Below are positions 18,667-28,079 of a stretch of 45,985 nucleotides of DNA, one piece after another. The notes beneath the pieces were generated by a model. That model saw nothing but the letters and a program-made list of their open reading frames with translations. It was not told the DNA's origin and did no database searches. This DNA is from an uncultured Porphyromonadaceae bacterium. Lineage in GTDB: Bacteria > Bacteroidota > Bacteroidia > Bacteroidales > Muribaculaceae. A program made the translations under genes and the position numbers. Within the stretch, counting starts at the first letter, position 1, and every line of letters begins with the position of its first letter. The DNA lies in the NCBI GenBank assembly GCA_947175295.1, contig CAMWMK010000019.1:1-45985 (forward strand), given 5' to 3'.

Positions 18667-20320
18667 GGAAATACTCAACTTCATCAAGATCTACGAAAAG
18701 AGCTTCGCCGAAAACTGGGATCTGCCGGCCCTTACCGACTATACGAAAGGGGATACGATCACCTACGGACAGCTCGCCTTCAACATAGCTCTGGCTCATA
18801 CATTCTATAAATCCATCGGCATCAAGCCGGGCGATAAGATAGCGCTCTGCGGGAAAGACTGCTCAGATTGGGTGCAGGTATATATGGGCGTCGTCACCTA
18901 CGGAGCAGTCGTAGTGCCCATCCTGTCGGAATTCAACCCCATCGATATAGGCCACATAGTGACCCATAGCGGCGCTTCCGTGCTGATCGTACAGGAATCG
19001 ATATGGGAACACATGGATCCGGATTCCCTGACCAAAGTCAAGGCCGTGTTCTCACTGAAAGACCACGAAGTGCTCTATGAAGCCGACGGCGCGGAAATAA
19101 AGCGTCATTTCAGGCTGACCCGCCGGCGCTTCAACCGTGCCCACCCCGAGGGATTCGGGCCGGCCGACATCAGATATGCCGACCGCGACAATTCCGAGCT
19201 CGCGGAAATCAACTACACTTCAGGCACCACCGGATTCTCCAAAGGCGTAATGCTTACCGGCGAGAACCTCGCCGGCAATGTATGCTTCGGAATAGACAGC
19301 AAGCTGCACTACCGCTCCAGCCGGGCACTCAACTTCCTGCCTCTCGCCCATGCCTATGCGTGCGCCTTCGATATGCTCACCCCTCTTGCCGTAGGAAGCC
19401 ATGTGACCATCCTCGACAAGACTCCTTCACCACGTATCCTGCTGAAGGCCCTCGGAGAAGTCAAACCAAACCTCATCATCTGCGTTCCGCTCATCCTCGA
19501 GAAGATCTATAAGACACAGATACTCCCTATGATCTCCAAGGGTCCTATAAGATGGACCCTCGCCGTCCCGCTGCTCGACACCCTCGTCTATTCCAAGATA
19601 CGCCGCAAGCTGATAGAGGCGTTCGGCGGAGAGTTTGAGGAAGTGATTGTAGGGGGAGCGGCGCTCAACCATGAGGTGGAGGAGTTCCTTTACAAGATAA
19701 AGTTCCCCTTTACGGTAGGCTACGGCATGACGGAATGCGGACCGCTGATCTCCTACACGCCATGGCGAGAATTCATCCCAGGCAGCGCGGGACGCACGCT
19801 GCCTACCATGGAAAGCATGGTGATGAGCAAGGATCCGGAAAACATCCCGGGCGAAGTGTGCGTGAGGGGCACCAACGTAATGAAGGGCTATTACCGCAAC
19901 AAGGAAGCTACTGAAGCCGTGCTCGACAGGAAAGGATGGCTTAAGACCGGCGACATGGGAACGCGCACCCCTGACGGCACCCTGTTCCTGCGCGGACGCA
20001 ACAAGACGATGCTCCTCTCCGCCTCCGGACAGAACATCTATCCGGAAGAAATCGAGGCCAAGCTCAACAACATGCCTTTCGTAGCGGAGTCTCTCGTAGT
20101 GGAACGCGACGGTAAGCTCGTGGCACTCGTCTATCCCGACTATCCGGCACTCGACAAATTCGACCTGACGAGCACCGACATCACTGAAAAGATGGAGGAA
20201 ACAAGAAAGGAGCTCAACCGATTGGTGGCTCCTTATGAACAGATCAGCAAGATACAGCTGATCCCAAATGAATTCGAAAAGACTCCGAAACGCTCTATAA
20301 AGCGCTTCCTATACTCTTAG
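18665..20320 (+). CDS. AMP-binding acyl-CoA ligase (long-chain type)
   Basis: A 551-residue adenylate-forming enzyme. The AMP-binding P-loop [11 protein letters not shown] is at 184-194; [10 protein letters not shown] (A5 motif), GWLKTGDMG (A7), [22 protein letters not shown] (A8) and the C-terminal catalytic Lys region TPKRSIKRF (A10) are all present. Members activate fatty acids to acyl-CoA through an acyl-AMP. Substrate chain length cannot be read from the sequence. It ends in a 4-base overlap with the convergent dehydrogenase gene. Confidence 0.9.
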   Translation: MEILNFIKIYEKSFAENWDLPALTDYTKGDTITYGQLAFNIALAHTFYKSIGIKPGDKIALCGKDCSDWVQVYMGVVTYGAVVVPILSEFNPIDIGHIVTHSGASVLIVQESIWEHMDPDSLTKVKAVFSLKDHEVLYEADGAEIKRHFRLTRRRFNRAHPEGFGPADIRYADRDNSELAEINYTSGTTGFSKGVMLTGENLAGNVCFGIDSKLHYRSSRALNFLPLAHAYACAFDMLTPLAVGSHVTILDKTPSPRILLKALGEVKPNLIICVPLILEKIYKTQILPMISKGPIRWTLAVPLLDTLVYSKIRRKLIEAFGGEFEEVIVGGAALNHEVEEFLYKIKFPFTVGYGMTECGPLISYTPWREFIPGSAGRTLPTMESMVMSKDPENIPGEVCVRGTNVMKGYYRNKEATEAVLDRKGWLKTGDMGTRTPDGTLFLRGRNKTMLLSASGQNIYPEEIEAKLNNMPFVAESLVVERDGKLVALVYPDYPALDKFDLTSTDITEKMEETRKELNRLVAPYEQISKIQLIPNEFEKTPKRSIKRFLYS

Positions 20321-21666
20321 TCGCGGCGGAAGATGTCGCGGGTGTAGACCTTGTCGGCCACGTCGTCGAGCACCGCGTCGTAGCGGTTGGCGATGATGGC
20401 CTGCGACATCTCCTTGAACTTATCAAGATCATTTACGACGGTGCTGCCGAAGAAGGTGGCGCCGTCTTCAAGTGTAGGCTCGTAGATCACCACCTGCGCG
20501 CCTTTCGCCTTGATGCGCTTCATGACTCCCTGGATGCTCGACTGGCGGAAATTGTCGGAATTCGATTTCATCGTAAGGCGGTAGACTCCGATCACCGGAG
20601 TCTCGCGCTTAGCGCCCTGATCCGCATGTCTCGAATGTCTGGAGTAGTGGGGATAGTGGTTGTTGGTGGTATAGTCATACCATCCGGCAAGCTTCAATAC
20701 CTGATCGGCGATGAAGTCCTTGCGCGTGCGGTTGCTCTCCACGATGGCCGACATCATGTTCTGTGGCACTTCGGCATAGTTGGCCAGAAGCTGCTTGGTG
20801 TCTTTCGGAAGGCAGTAGCCGCCGTAGCCGAACGAGGGGTTGTTGTAGTGTGAGCCGATACGGGGATCGAGCCCTACACCCTCGATGATGGCCTGGGAGT
20901 CGAGACCCTTGACCTCCGCATAGGTGTCGAGTTCATTGAAGTAGCTGACACGGAGAGCCAGATACGTATTGGCGAAAAGCTTTACGGCCTCCGCCTCCTT
21001 CATGCCCATATACAGAACGGGAATATCCTTCTTCAAGGCTCCCTGCTCAAGGAGGGCCACAAAAGTGCGTGCAGCCTCTTCCATGGCCTTCATGTCGGTG
21101 ACTTTCAGTATGGCGTCGTTCTCATGTGCGTAGCGGGGATTTTCAATCACTTTAGGCACTCCCGCTATGATGCGCGAAGGATAGAGGTTGTCATAGAGGG
21201 CCTTTGACTCGCGGAGGAACTCCGGGAAGAACATAAGGTTGAACTTCTCAGCGCCGGCATTAGCGTATTTCTGATAGAGTGATCGGCAGTAGCCTACCGG
21301 GATAGTAGACTTTATCACCATCACCGCGTCGGGATTGACGGAAAGCACGAGGTCGATTACGTCTTCTATGCAATGTGTGTCGAAGAAGTTGGTCACGGGG
21401 TCGTAGTTGGTAGGTGCGGCTATCACCACGAAATCCGCATTGCGGTATGCCTCTGCGCCGTCGAGCGTCGCTGTGAGGTCAAGATCCTTCTCAGCGAGGT
21501 ATTTCTCTATGTATTCGTCCTGAATAGGGGATATGCCCTTGTTGATGAGGTCGACCTTCTCTGGAATGACGTCGACAGCCGTCACATGGTTGTGCTGGGC
21601 AAGAAGCGTTGCCAGCGAAAGGCCGACATAGCCTGTGCCCGCTACAGCGATATTGTATTTCTTCAT
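20317..21666 (-). CDS. ugd: UDP-glucose 6-dehydrogenase family protein
   Basis: A 449-residue nucleotide-sugar dehydrogenase that should oxidise UDP-glucose to UDP-glucuronate for capsule or other polysaccharides. The N-terminal NAD motif [10 protein letters not shown] is at 10-19, the catalytic Cys is C285 in [11 protein letters not shown], and the C-terminal UDP-binding domain has MKSNSDNFR. Between them, residues 333-354 form an unusual insert rich in His, Tyr, Ser and Arg, encoded by 9-nt repeats. UDP-mannuronate-type dehydrogenases are related, but the sequence fits the UDP-glucose branch found in Bacteroides. Confidence 0.88.
   Translation of the reverse strand: MKKYNIAVAGTGYVGLSLATLLAQHNHVTAVDVIPEKVDLINKGISPIQDEYIEKYLAEKDLDLTATLDGAEAYRNADFVVIAAPTNYDPVTNFFDTHCIEDVIDLVLSVNPDAVMVIKSTIPVGYCRSLYQKYANAGAEKFNLMFFPEFLRESKALYDNLYPSRIIAGVPKVIENPRYAHENDAILKVTDMKAMEEAARTFVALLEQGALKKDIPVLYMGMKEAEAVKLFANTYLALRVSYFNELDTYAEVKGLDSQAIIEGVGLDPRIGSHYNNPSFGYGGYCLPKDTKQLLANYAEVPQNMMSAIVESNRTRKDFIADQVLKLAGWYDYTTNNHYPHYSRHSRHADQGAKRETPVIGVYRLTMKSNSDNFRQSSIQGVMKRIKAKGAQVVIYEPTLEDGATFFGSTVVNDLDKFKEMSQAIIANRYDAVLDDVADKVYTRDIFRRD
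20624..20665 (-). repeat. 9-nt repeats inserted in frame in ugd
   Basis: On the minus strand the units CACTATCCC, CACTACTCC, AGACATTCG and AGACATGCG follow in phase and encode [12 protein letters not shown]. The nine-base period keeps the reading frame. Confidence 0.65.
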
Positions 21667-21768
21667 ATTCCGTAATACTGAAAAAGTAATATTTTAACAA
21701 TTATATAACGTCATTTGCCCCTGAAAATTGATTTTACGGGATTTTTTTTGAAATTTTCATTAATTTTA

Positions 21769-21799
21769 TTTGTGGATTCAAAAAAAATCATTAACTTTG
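21769..21799 (+). promoter_or_regulatory. Promoter of small RNA copy C
   Basis: TTTG at 21769-21772, 19-base spacer, TAACTTTG at 21792-21799: a full consensus promoter reading toward recO. Confidence 0.82.
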
Positions 21800-21805
21800 C
21801 AAGTG

Positions 21806-21878
21806 TGTTTTTCATAGTATTAAATTAAGATTAAGGTTTCGGTCTAATTCTTTGTGAAAAGAGTTAGATCTTTTTTTT
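21806..21878 (+). ncRNA. Small RNA gene, family copy C, upstream of recO
   Basis: Downstream of the promoter lies the family core GTGTTTTTCATAGTATTA, then ATTAAGGTTTC, then an intrinsic terminator: a 13-bp stem (21841-21853 with 21858-21870, two wobble pairs), GTGA loop and eight T (21871-21878). Expected RNA is about 73 nt. The AUG of the other copies is AUA here, so the RNA does not encode their putative peptide. RecO begins 30 bases after the T-tract in the same direction with no other promoter visible, so recO may be read by escape past this terminator. Confidence 0.75.
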
Positions 21879-21908
21879 ATAAGTAGCCCAATCCCAAAGA
21901 CCACTGAA

Positions 21909-22655
21909 ATGAAGGAAAAGATCACAGGAATAGTACTTGGCACCGTTCGCCACAGCGACCGGCACAACGTCACGGGCATCTACACCCGCGAGCGCGGACG
22001 CATGGCACTGCTTACCCCCGCCGGAGCTTCACGCCAAAGCCGGCAGACAGCGGCTTGCTTCCAACCCCTAAGCGTAGTGGAAGCGCACGTCAACATATCT
22101 CCATCACGCGACCTTCTCGTGCCTACAGCGACGACACGGGTCGAAGTATGGCGCACGATCTACTACGAGCCCTTGAAAATGACCATAGCAATGTTTCTCT
22201 CCGAATTTCTCAACCGTCTTCTGAGGGACTCTCCGGCCGAACCTACGCTATGGGACTTCATACTGCAGTCAATACGCCTTCTCGACACTACAGACGACGA
22301 CACGTCTACCGCTAACTTCCACATCACATTCCTCATCGGACTTATGCGTATGACCGGCATTTTCCCCGACCTGAGCGGATATGACGAAGGAATGGAATTC
22401 GATATGAAGTCAGGGCGCATGGTCCTCCCCTTCTCCATTCAAGGCGGTGTGCGCGGACTCCGGATAGACGCAAGGCAATCGGCGTTTCTGCCGAAGCTGG
22501 CACGACTCAACTATGCCAACAGCTTCCGATTCCGCTTCAACGGAAAAGAACGCTCCGAAATACTCCACCACATCCTGCGCTACTACGGATGTCACTTCCC
22601 GGGATGCGACAACATAAAATCGCTGGATATCCTGAAGGAAGTGTTCAGCTGTTAG
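21909..22655 (+). CDS. recO: DNA repair protein RecO
   Basis: A 248-residue RecFOR-pathway protein that, with RecR, loads RecA on SSB-covered single-stranded DNA. The N-terminal OB fold (KEKITGIVLGTVRHSDRHNV) and the helical C-terminal domain are present; the zinc-finger cysteines found in many RecO proteins are absent, as in other Bacteroidetes forms. It lies between two copies of the small RNA family, one upstream in the same direction and one convergent 13 bases past its stop. Confidence 0.93.
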   Translation: MKEKITGIVLGTVRHSDRHNVTGIYTRERGRMALLTPAGASRQSRQTAACFQPLSVVEAHVNISPSRDLLVPTATTRVEVWRTIYYEPLKMTIAMFLSEFLNRLLRDSPAEPTLWDFILQSIRLLDTTDDDTSTANFHITFLIGLMRMTGIFPDLSGYDEGMEFDMKSGRMVLPFSIQGGVRGLRIDARQSAFLPKLARLNYANSFRFRFNGKERSEILHHILRYYGCHFPGCDNIKSLDILKEVFSC

Positions 22656-22667
22656 GGATGGAGACAT

Positions 22668-22733
22668 AAAAAAAAGGAATAATTGTCTCACGACAACTAT
22701 CCTCTAACCTTAAATCTAATACCATGAAAAACA
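22668..22733 (-). ncRNA. Small RNA gene, family copy B, convergent with recO
   Basis: On the minus strand: CTTG (22770-22767), 20-base spacer, TATCTTTG (22746-22739), then the core GTGTTTTTCATGGTATTAG, AAGGTTAG, and a terminator with an 11-bp stem (GGATAGTTGTC paired with GACAATTATTC, wobble pairs), GTGA loop and eight T (22675-22668). Expected RNA is about 66 nt. Its end is 13 bases from the recO stop codon on the other strand. Confidence 0.75.
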
Positions 22734-22910
22734 CGATGCAAAGATAATACATTATCGCGCGCTTGTCAAGTATTAAGGGCAAAAAAAATCCTGCCCTTAA
22801 ACTTAATTAACTTTGTCATAGAGTTATTAAGCAGTCGAGTCGGCAGGTCGTTTGGTTTTAAGATATCTTCACAACCTAAAGACCCACCCACTCAAAAGCA
22901 CCTTACCGGA

Positions 22911-23963
22911 CTATCGGAGGATCAGCATGGCATCGCCGTAGGCGCCAAACATATAGCCTTCCTTCACGGCAGACTCATAGGCCTTCATGATGAGGTCGTA
23001 GCCTCCGAAGGCAGCCACCATCATGAGCAGGGTGCTGTAGGGCAGATGGAAGTTGGAGACCATGGAGTCGCATACCGTAAAGTCGTAGGGAGGGAATACG
23101 AATTTATTTGTCCATCCCTCGAAAGGCATCAGATGGCCGTTCATGCACTCGGCAGTCACAAGAGCGCGCATAGTGGATGTGCCGACCGCACAGACACGCG
23201 AACCGCGGTCTTTGGCGGCGTTGACCATTTCCACCACTTCATCCTCCACAAACATCTCCTCGGAGTCCATGCGGTGCTTCGTAAGGTCTTCCACGTCAAT
23301 GTCGCGGAAATTACCGCGTCCGCAGTGAAGAGTGATGAATCCACGCTCCACACCCTTTATCTCCAGACGCTTCATGAGCTCACGGCTGAAATGAAGTCCG
23401 GCAGCCGGAGCCATCACGGCCCCTTCCTTAGTGGCGAATATGTTCTGATAGCGGTCTACATCGTCGGGCTCCGCATCGCGCGTGATATAGTCAGGCAGCG
23501 GAGTGTCGCCGAGGGCATAGAGAGCTTCCTTGAATTCATCGTGAGGGCCATCATAGAGAAACCTCAGCGTGCGTCCACGCGAAGTGGTGTTGTCGATCAC
23601 CTCAGCCACCATCGAATCGTCTTCTCCGAAATAAAGCTTGTTGCCGATCCTTATCTTTCTGGCGGGCTCCACGAGCACATCCCAGTATTTGTTGGCCTCG
23701 TTGAGCTCGCGGAGAAGGAATACCTCTATCTTGGCATTGGTCTTCTCCTTATTGCCGAAAAGGCGCGCCGGGAACACACGGGTATCATTGAATACCATTA
23801 CGTCCTGATCCTCAAAGAAATTGAGGATGTCTTTGAATATGCAGTGCTTGATGCTTCCGTCGCGCACATCCACCACCATAAGGCGGCATTCATCTCTATT
23901 TTCCGATGGATGCATAGCTATCTGTGCATCGGGGAGCTTGAATTTAAATTGTGAGAGTTTCAT
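22911..23963 (-). CDS. queA: tRNA preQ1 ribosyltransferase-isomerase
   Basis: A 350-residue enzyme that transfers the ribosyl part of S-adenosylmethionine to preQ1 in tRNA to make epoxyqueuosine. Typical features are [17 protein letters not shown] near the start, the repeated [14 protein letters not shown], and the C-terminal [10 protein letters not shown]. It starts directly after the truB stop (TAAATG) and is the last gene of the ftsX-DUF3098-uppP-truB-queA operon. Confidence 0.96.
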   Translation of the reverse strand: MKLSQFKFKLPDAQIAMHPSENRDECRLMVVDVRDGSIKHCIFKDILNFFEDQDVMVFNDTRVFPARLFGNKEKTNAKIEVFLLRELNEANKYWDVLVEPARKIRIGNKLYFGEDDSMVAEVIDNTTSRGRTLRFLYDGPHDEFKEALYALGDTPLPDYITRDAEPDDVDRYQNIFATKEGAVMAPAAGLHFSRELMKRLEIKGVERGFITLHCGRGNFRDIDVEDLTKHRMDSEEMFVEDEVVEMVNAAKDRGSRVCAVGTSTMRALVTAECMNGHLMPFEGWTNKFVFPPYDFTVCDSMVSNFHLPYSTLLMMVAAFGGYDLIMKAYESAVKEGYMFGAYGDAMLILR

Positions 23964-24698
23964 TTATTGTGTCTGTTCTTTAGTCTTTAATTGAAAATCG
24001 TCGGGATAGGTCACTTCGCAATTGGAGATCTCCTCCACCGCACGGTCTACCGAAAGACAGTCTTCAATCCTCACGTCGCCCACACGGGTGCGGCAGAGCG
24101 CTGTGAGGTGAGCTCCTGATCCGAGTGCTTTTCCTATATCGCGTGTAAGAGCCCGGATGTAGGTCCCCTTGGAGCAAACGATCCTGAGTCTGAGTTCAGG
24201 AAGCTCCGACGGCAGCATCTCCAGCTCCTCAATGACGAGGGGCTTTGCCTTCAGCTCCACTTCCGCTCCTTTCCTCGCATACTTATAGGCTCTCTTGCCG
24301 TCTACCTTCACGGCACTGTAGACAGGAGGCACCTGCATGATATGGCCGGTAAATTGCGGAAGCACTTCCCTGACCATCTCCTCCGTGATATGTTCGTAAG
24401 GATAAGTAGCGTCTATTTCCGTCTCCAGATCGAAGCTCGGGGTTGTAGCTCCAAGGCGTATAGTGGCTATATACTCTTTTGTGCCGTTCTGCAGGCGTTC
24501 GATCTCTCGGGTGGCGCGTCCTGTACATATTATGAGCACTCCAGTAGCGAGAGGATCAAGGGTGCCGGCATGGCCCACCTTAAATTTCTTCACGTTGAGC
24601 CTGCGCTGGACGGCACCCCTTAAACGCTTCACGGCGTCAAACGATGTCCATCCCAGAGGCTTGTCGATACCAATAATTTCTCCAGATATGAAATCCAT
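23964..24698 (-). CDS. truB: tRNA pseudouridine(55) synthase
   Basis: A 244-residue TruB that makes pseudouridine 55 in the tRNA T loop. The catalytic Asp is D48 in GHAGTLDPLATGVL, and the motif KGTYIRALTRDIG is present. It starts 16 bases after uppP ends and abuts queA. Confidence 0.96.
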   Translation of the reverse strand: MDFISGEIIGIDKPLGWTSFDAVKRLRGAVQRRLNVKKFKVGHAGTLDPLATGVLIICTGRATREIERLQNGTKEYIATIRLGATTPSFDLETEIDATYPYEHITEEMVREVLPQFTGHIMQVPPVYSAVKVDGKRAYKYARKGAEVELKAKPLVIEELEMLPSELPELRLRIVCSKGTYIRALTRDIGKALGSGAHLTALCRTRVGDVRIEDCLSVDRAVEEISNCEVTYPDDFQLKTKEQTQ

Positions 24699-24714
24699 CT
24701 GATTATTTAATTAT

Positions 24715-25539
24715 TTACCAAACGATACAAAGGATTCCGACTATGAGGCAATATACGGCAAACCAAACAAGTTTGCCCTTCTTGACAAGATTGAGCATCC
24801 ATTTGCATGCCAGGCAGCCTACTACAAACGCGGATATGAAGCCTATGACAAGACACGATGTAGGCACGGCCACCTGTCCGGCAGCTTCCCCTGCCACGAT
24901 ATCCTTCACGCTCAGAAGCGCCTCGCCGAGGATCGGGATTATGACCATAAGGAATGAAAAAGAGGCTACCTTATCGCGTCGGTCGCCGATAAGGATACCG
25001 GTGGCGATGGTGGTGCCGCTTCTGCTGAGGCCCGGAAGCACAGCTACGGCCTGGGCCACGCCGATCGTGATGGCATCGGCAAATGTAATGTCACGTCCAC
25101 GGTTGGCGGCTATCATCTTCCCGTCGAGCAGACGGTCGCTGAAATGGGCGAAAGTCAGCAGGCACGCGGTAGCGAGAAGGCAGATGCCCACTATCGTCAG
25201 GTTGCCTGTAAAGAGGCCCTCTACGAGATCCTTGAAGCAGAAACCTACAATCGCAATGGGAATGCAGCTGACAAGGATCTTGATCACATACCAGAAATCA
25301 TCATCGCGGCTGAAGGTGAAGAAACTCTTGCAAAGGTTGCGGAAAAGAGGCCAGAGTATGACTATCGTGCTGCACACAGTAGCGGCATGGAGAATGACGT
25401 CAAACTGAAGGGCGTCGTCGCCTGCAAGCTTAAGGCCGAGTATTTCACGGAAGATCACGAGGTGACCGCTGGAGGAGATGGGGAGATATTCGGCAAGGCC
25501 TTGGACTATGCCGAGGATGAGGGCGTCTAACCAATCCAT
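24715..25539 (-). CDS. uppP: Undecaprenyl-diphosphate phosphatase
   Basis: A 274-residue BacA-type integral membrane enzyme that recycles the undecaprenyl carrier lipid for peptidoglycan and polysaccharide synthesis. The two active-site regions are GLAEYLPISSSGHLVI near the N-terminus and GLSRSGTTIATGILIGDRRD in the second half, both intact. About eight membrane helices are expected. The gene lies in the middle of the ftsX-queA operon. Confidence 0.96.
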   Translation of the reverse strand: MDWLDALILGIVQGLAEYLPISSSGHLVIFREILGLKLAGDDALQFDVILHAATVCSTIVILWPLFRNLCKSFFTFSRDDDFWYVIKILVSCIPIAIVGFCFKDLVEGLFTGNLTIVGICLLATACLLTFAHFSDRLLDGKMIAANRGRDITFADAITIGVAQAVAVLPGLSRSGTTIATGILIGDRRDKVASFSFLMVIIPILGEALLSVKDIVAGEAAGQVAVPTSCLVIGFISAFVVGCLACKWMLNLVKKGKLVWFAVYCLIVGILCIVW

Positions 25540-25613
25540 TTTAATTTAACAGATAACTATGATTTTTTGAATTGTGAATTTTTTAATCGGAAATCGATGA
25601 GCTGAAATCTCGC

Positions 25614-25892
25614 TCAGGCCTTCTGCGAGGGCTTGATCAGGATGGCGAAGGCCATCAGCAGGAAACCGAGGAAGGTCACGAAAGGCCCTACCACGATACG
25701 TCGCGTAGAGAATATGTCGGGATTGAAACCACCCTCTACCGAACTGCCCTGACCGGCCATCAGAATGAAACCTATCACTATCAGTGCCAGGCAGCCAGCC
25801 ATGGCTATGTAGTTGCTGCGGCCGAAGGCACGCTGGCTCTCCTCCACTTTCTTTATGTCTCCCTGCTGGGGAGCTGGCATCTTTATCTTCAT
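25614..25892 (-). CDS. DUF3098 family membrane protein
   Basis: A 92-residue protein with a charged N-terminus and two membrane helices (about 31-46 and 68-86) joined by a loop with FNPDIFSTRRIVVGP, the hallmark of DUF3098. Function is unknown. The gene is regularly found between ftsX and uppP in Bacteroidetes, which suggests a link to the envelope. It is separated from ftsX by a 40-base spacer with AATTGGG repeated twice. Confidence 0.88.
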   Translation of the reverse strand: MKIKMPAPQQGDIKKVEESQRAFGRSNYIAMAGCLALIVIGFILMAGQGSSVEGGFNPDIFSTRRIVVGPFVTFLGFLLMAFAILIKPSQKA

Positions 25893-25932
25893 TTCTTAAT
25901 TGGGAATTGGGATTTTTTGATTTAACTGCATA

Positions 25933-26811
25933 TCACTTGAAGAGCTCACCGTAGTCCTGACGCAGATGGCGGGTAGTAGCCAGAAGGGCCGCCAACGCGC
26001 AGATCAGCGCTCCTCCGGCCATCAACGAGCCATCTATCACTCCCATCCATGGCCAACCTATCAGAACAGTCAGTTCCGGCATGCCAAAGCTGGCGCAAAG
26101 CGCGAGAAATGCGCTCAATACTCCTCCGGCTACAAGCCCCGAAATAACTCCTACCATAGCGTTGGCCATGATGAACGGCCTACGTATGAATCCGTCGGTA
26201 GCGCCGACCAGCTGCATGGTATGTATAGTGAATCTTCTGGAATATATCGAAAGGCGTACAGTATTGTTGATCAGCACAAACGATATGATGAGCATTATCG
26301 CCGCAAGCACTGTGAAGCCGAGCGTAAGGCGCCGGAGATTTGAATTCATCGTCTCTATGAGCCTGCTGTCGGGAGTGCCGACTTCAGCCACTCCGGCTAC
26401 AGCCGAGACGCTTTTCCTTACCGCCTCCATTCCCTTTACAGTGGAATATTCGGCCGACACCGTAAACGACACCTCCGGGGAAAGAGGATTGACGCCGAAT
26501 ACGTGTTCCAGGTCTTCTCCTGTAGCCTCCTTCCAGTTGTCGAGCGCCTCCTGGCGCGTGATAAGCTTTGCGTTCTGGGCAAACCTTGTCTTTTCAATAG
26601 CCTCGCATATGGCTTTGGCCCTCTCATCGCTGACATCGTCGGCCATCACTACGCTCACTTCTATCCTCTCCATCATGCGGCGCGATTCGGAAGTAGCCGC
26701 AATCCATATCATGGCTATAAGGCCCAGAGTCAGAAGCGCGAGCGTGACGCTCACTCCGGTAGTGGTGTGGGCTGCCCAATTGGATATCTTTACCTCTTTC
26801 TGTGGTTTCAT
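25933..26811 (-). CDS. ftsX: Cell division protein FtsX
   Basis: A 292-residue membrane subunit of the FtsEX complex, which controls peptidoglycan hydrolases at the division site. There is a cytoplasmic N-terminus, helix 1 at about 20-40, a periplasmic domain of about 120 residues, and three further helices in the second half with the FtsX-fold pattern (SRRFTIHTMQLVGATDGFI). FtsE, the ATPase, is not adjacent; in Bacteroidetes the two are often apart. First gene of its operon, with its own promoter. Confidence 0.93.
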   Translation of the reverse strand: MKPQKEVKISNWAAHTTTGVSVTLALLTLGLIAMIWIAATSESRRMMERIEVSVVMADDVSDERAKAICEAIEKTRFAQNAKLITRQEALDNWKEATGEDLEHVFGVNPLSPEVSFTVSAEYSTVKGMEAVRKSVSAVAGVAEVGTPDSRLIETMNSNLRRLTLGFTVLAAIMLIISFVLINNTVRLSIYSRRFTIHTMQLVGATDGFIRRPFIMANAMVGVISGLVAGGVLSAFLALCASFGMPELTVLIGWPWMGVIDGSLMAGGALICALAALLATTRHLRQDYGELFK

Positions 26812-26859
26812 TATTCAGATATATCCTTAATGTCCGACCCGCGGACTTGGATACGAGTG

Positions 26860-26891
26860 CAAAGATAATACATTTTTACCCTAAAGTCAAG
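26860..26891 (-). promoter_or_regulatory. Promoter of the ftsX operon
   Basis: On the minus strand CTTG (26891-26888), 20-base spacer and TATCTTTG (26867-26860). Start near 26855; the leader of about 44 bases contains a small hairpin GTCCG/CGGAC at 26832-26846. Confidence 0.72.
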
Positions 26892-26953
26892 TGAAATAGA
26901 CGAAAAAGTTGTGTTATGCCCGTTTTGCGACGTATGTTGAAGAGTTTGATACG

Positions 26954-27124
26954 AAAAAAAGGACTCGTATCGCTACGAATCCTTTTTTTCCGTTATTCCT
27001 CGAAATCCTTCGCGAAATAACGTATGTCCTAATCCTAATTTAACTATTAATCCATAACTTTACTAATGCAACAATAATTGTCAATGAAACGATTAATTGG
27101 TCTTTACTGTATGAATGTCTTTTG
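26954..27124 (-). ncRNA. Candidate ~170-nt RNA between surE and ftsX
   Basis: On the minus strand a -7 box TAATTTTG (27137-27130) is followed by 170 bases with no open frame of note and then a perfect-looking intrinsic terminator: 9-bp stem (26961-26982, one wobble pair), GCGA loop and seven T (26960-26954). Just upstream of the terminator a second hairpin pairs CGTTATT with AATAACG (26991-27022) around an inner stem CGAA/TTCG. The terminator also has seven T on the plus strand and so may work both ways. No TTTG is seen at -33. It does not look like the three-copy family or like 6S RNA, since the ends do not pair. Confidence 0.45.
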
Positions 27125-27129
27125 AATTG

Positions 27130-27291
27130 CAAAATTAATAAATTTTTCATAAATTTCCGTATGAATTTGTTAACAAGGGTAAATTTATTATAAAATTAAC
27201 ACCTTTAGAACATTTTCATTTCGGCAAATATTACTAATTTAAATTTTGCAGGCTCATTTAAGGTTAAAGGTTAAGGGGTTAAGGATTTGCT
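27130..27291. other. AT-rich spacer after surE with TTAAGG repeats
   Basis: The 160 bases after the surE stop hold no gene. At 27258-27284, close to the stop codon, TTAAGG, TTAAAGG, TTAAGGGG and TTAAGG follow in tandem. The rest is AT-rich and includes the upstream side of the RNA promoter described at 27124. Confidence 0.6.
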
Positions 27292-28056
27292 TCAAAGCTC
27301 CTTCATCCATCCGGGCAGGCAGGAATCGGGCGCCGTACGGTCGAGAATCTCCAGAACTACGGATGCCTTGCCGTGGTCGAGGGCATAAAGGTCAGTATCG
27401 ACGCTATCCGGCTCGTCGTTGACAAGATGACCCGCAAGCATGAAGAACGGCCTTCCCATCGGATCTTCATATCGCTTATACTCCTCGCTCCAGTGAGCGG
27501 AGCATTCACGGCAGAGAGCGAGCGGAGCATGAGCGACTCCCGCCGGTACATTGACATTGATGAAGGTGCCCTTGGGGATTCCCTCGTCAAGGATACGCGG
27601 CACAAGAGTATCCACGGCATGACGCACTGCGGAGAAGTCGGCATCCGGATCATGGGTAGTAAGTGAGAATCCGATGGCTGGCACACCCCACGAACATCCT
27701 TCCTGCACCGCTCCCATCGTGCCGCTGTAGACAACATTGACCGAAGCATTGCTTCCATGGTTGATGCCCGCCACCACAAGGTCGGGCTTACGGCCATCGA
27801 GCACCGAATAGCATGATATCTTCACGCAGTCTACAGGAGTGCCGTTGCAACTGAAAAGCCTCGTACCTTCCACCGGACTTTTTTCCTCCCTGACGCGCAG
27901 GGGCGCGTCAAACGTAAGAGCCATCGACTGCCCGCTGCGTCCCTGGTCGGGACAGACAGCCACCACCTCTCCGTAGGGAGCGAGCATCGCCATGAGATCC
28001 CTTACGCCTTTGGCCATGTAGCCGTCGTCGTTGCTCACAAGTATAAGCTTTTTCAT
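27292..28056 (-). CDS. surE: 5'/3'-nucleotidase SurE
   Basis: A 254-residue phosphatase acting on nucleoside monophosphates. The metal-binding motif SNDDG is at 8-12 (D10, D11), GRSGQSMALT provides the phosphate-site serine, and GINHGSNASVNVVYSGTMGAVQEG gives the conserved Asn. It is the last gene of the five-gene minus-strand operon that begins at 32113. Confidence 0.96.
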   Translation of the reverse strand: MKKLILVSNDDGYMAKGVRDLMAMLAPYGEVVAVCPDQGRSGQSMALTFDAPLRVREEKSPVEGTRLFSCNGTPVDCVKISCYSVLDGRKPDLVVAGINHGSNASVNVVYSGTMGAVQEGCSWGVPAIGFSLTTHDPDADFSAVRHAVDTLVPRILDEGIPKGTFINVNVPAGVAHAPLALCRECSAHWSEEYKRYEDPMGRPFFMLAGHLVNDEPDSVDTDLYALDHGKASVVLEILDRTAPDSCLPGWMKEL

Positions 28057-28079
28057 AACTGAGTATTGAGAATTTTAAT

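Noticed and set aside
22808..22815. TAACTTTG on the plus strand before queA's 3' end
   Set aside because: It fits the -7 box, but there is no -33 element, no gene downstream on that strand and no terminator, so a chance match is likely.
26954..27124. 6S RNA as identity of the surE-ftsX spacer RNA
   Set aside because: Length is near that of 6S RNA, but the 5' and 3' ends do not pair into the long closing stem that 6S needs.
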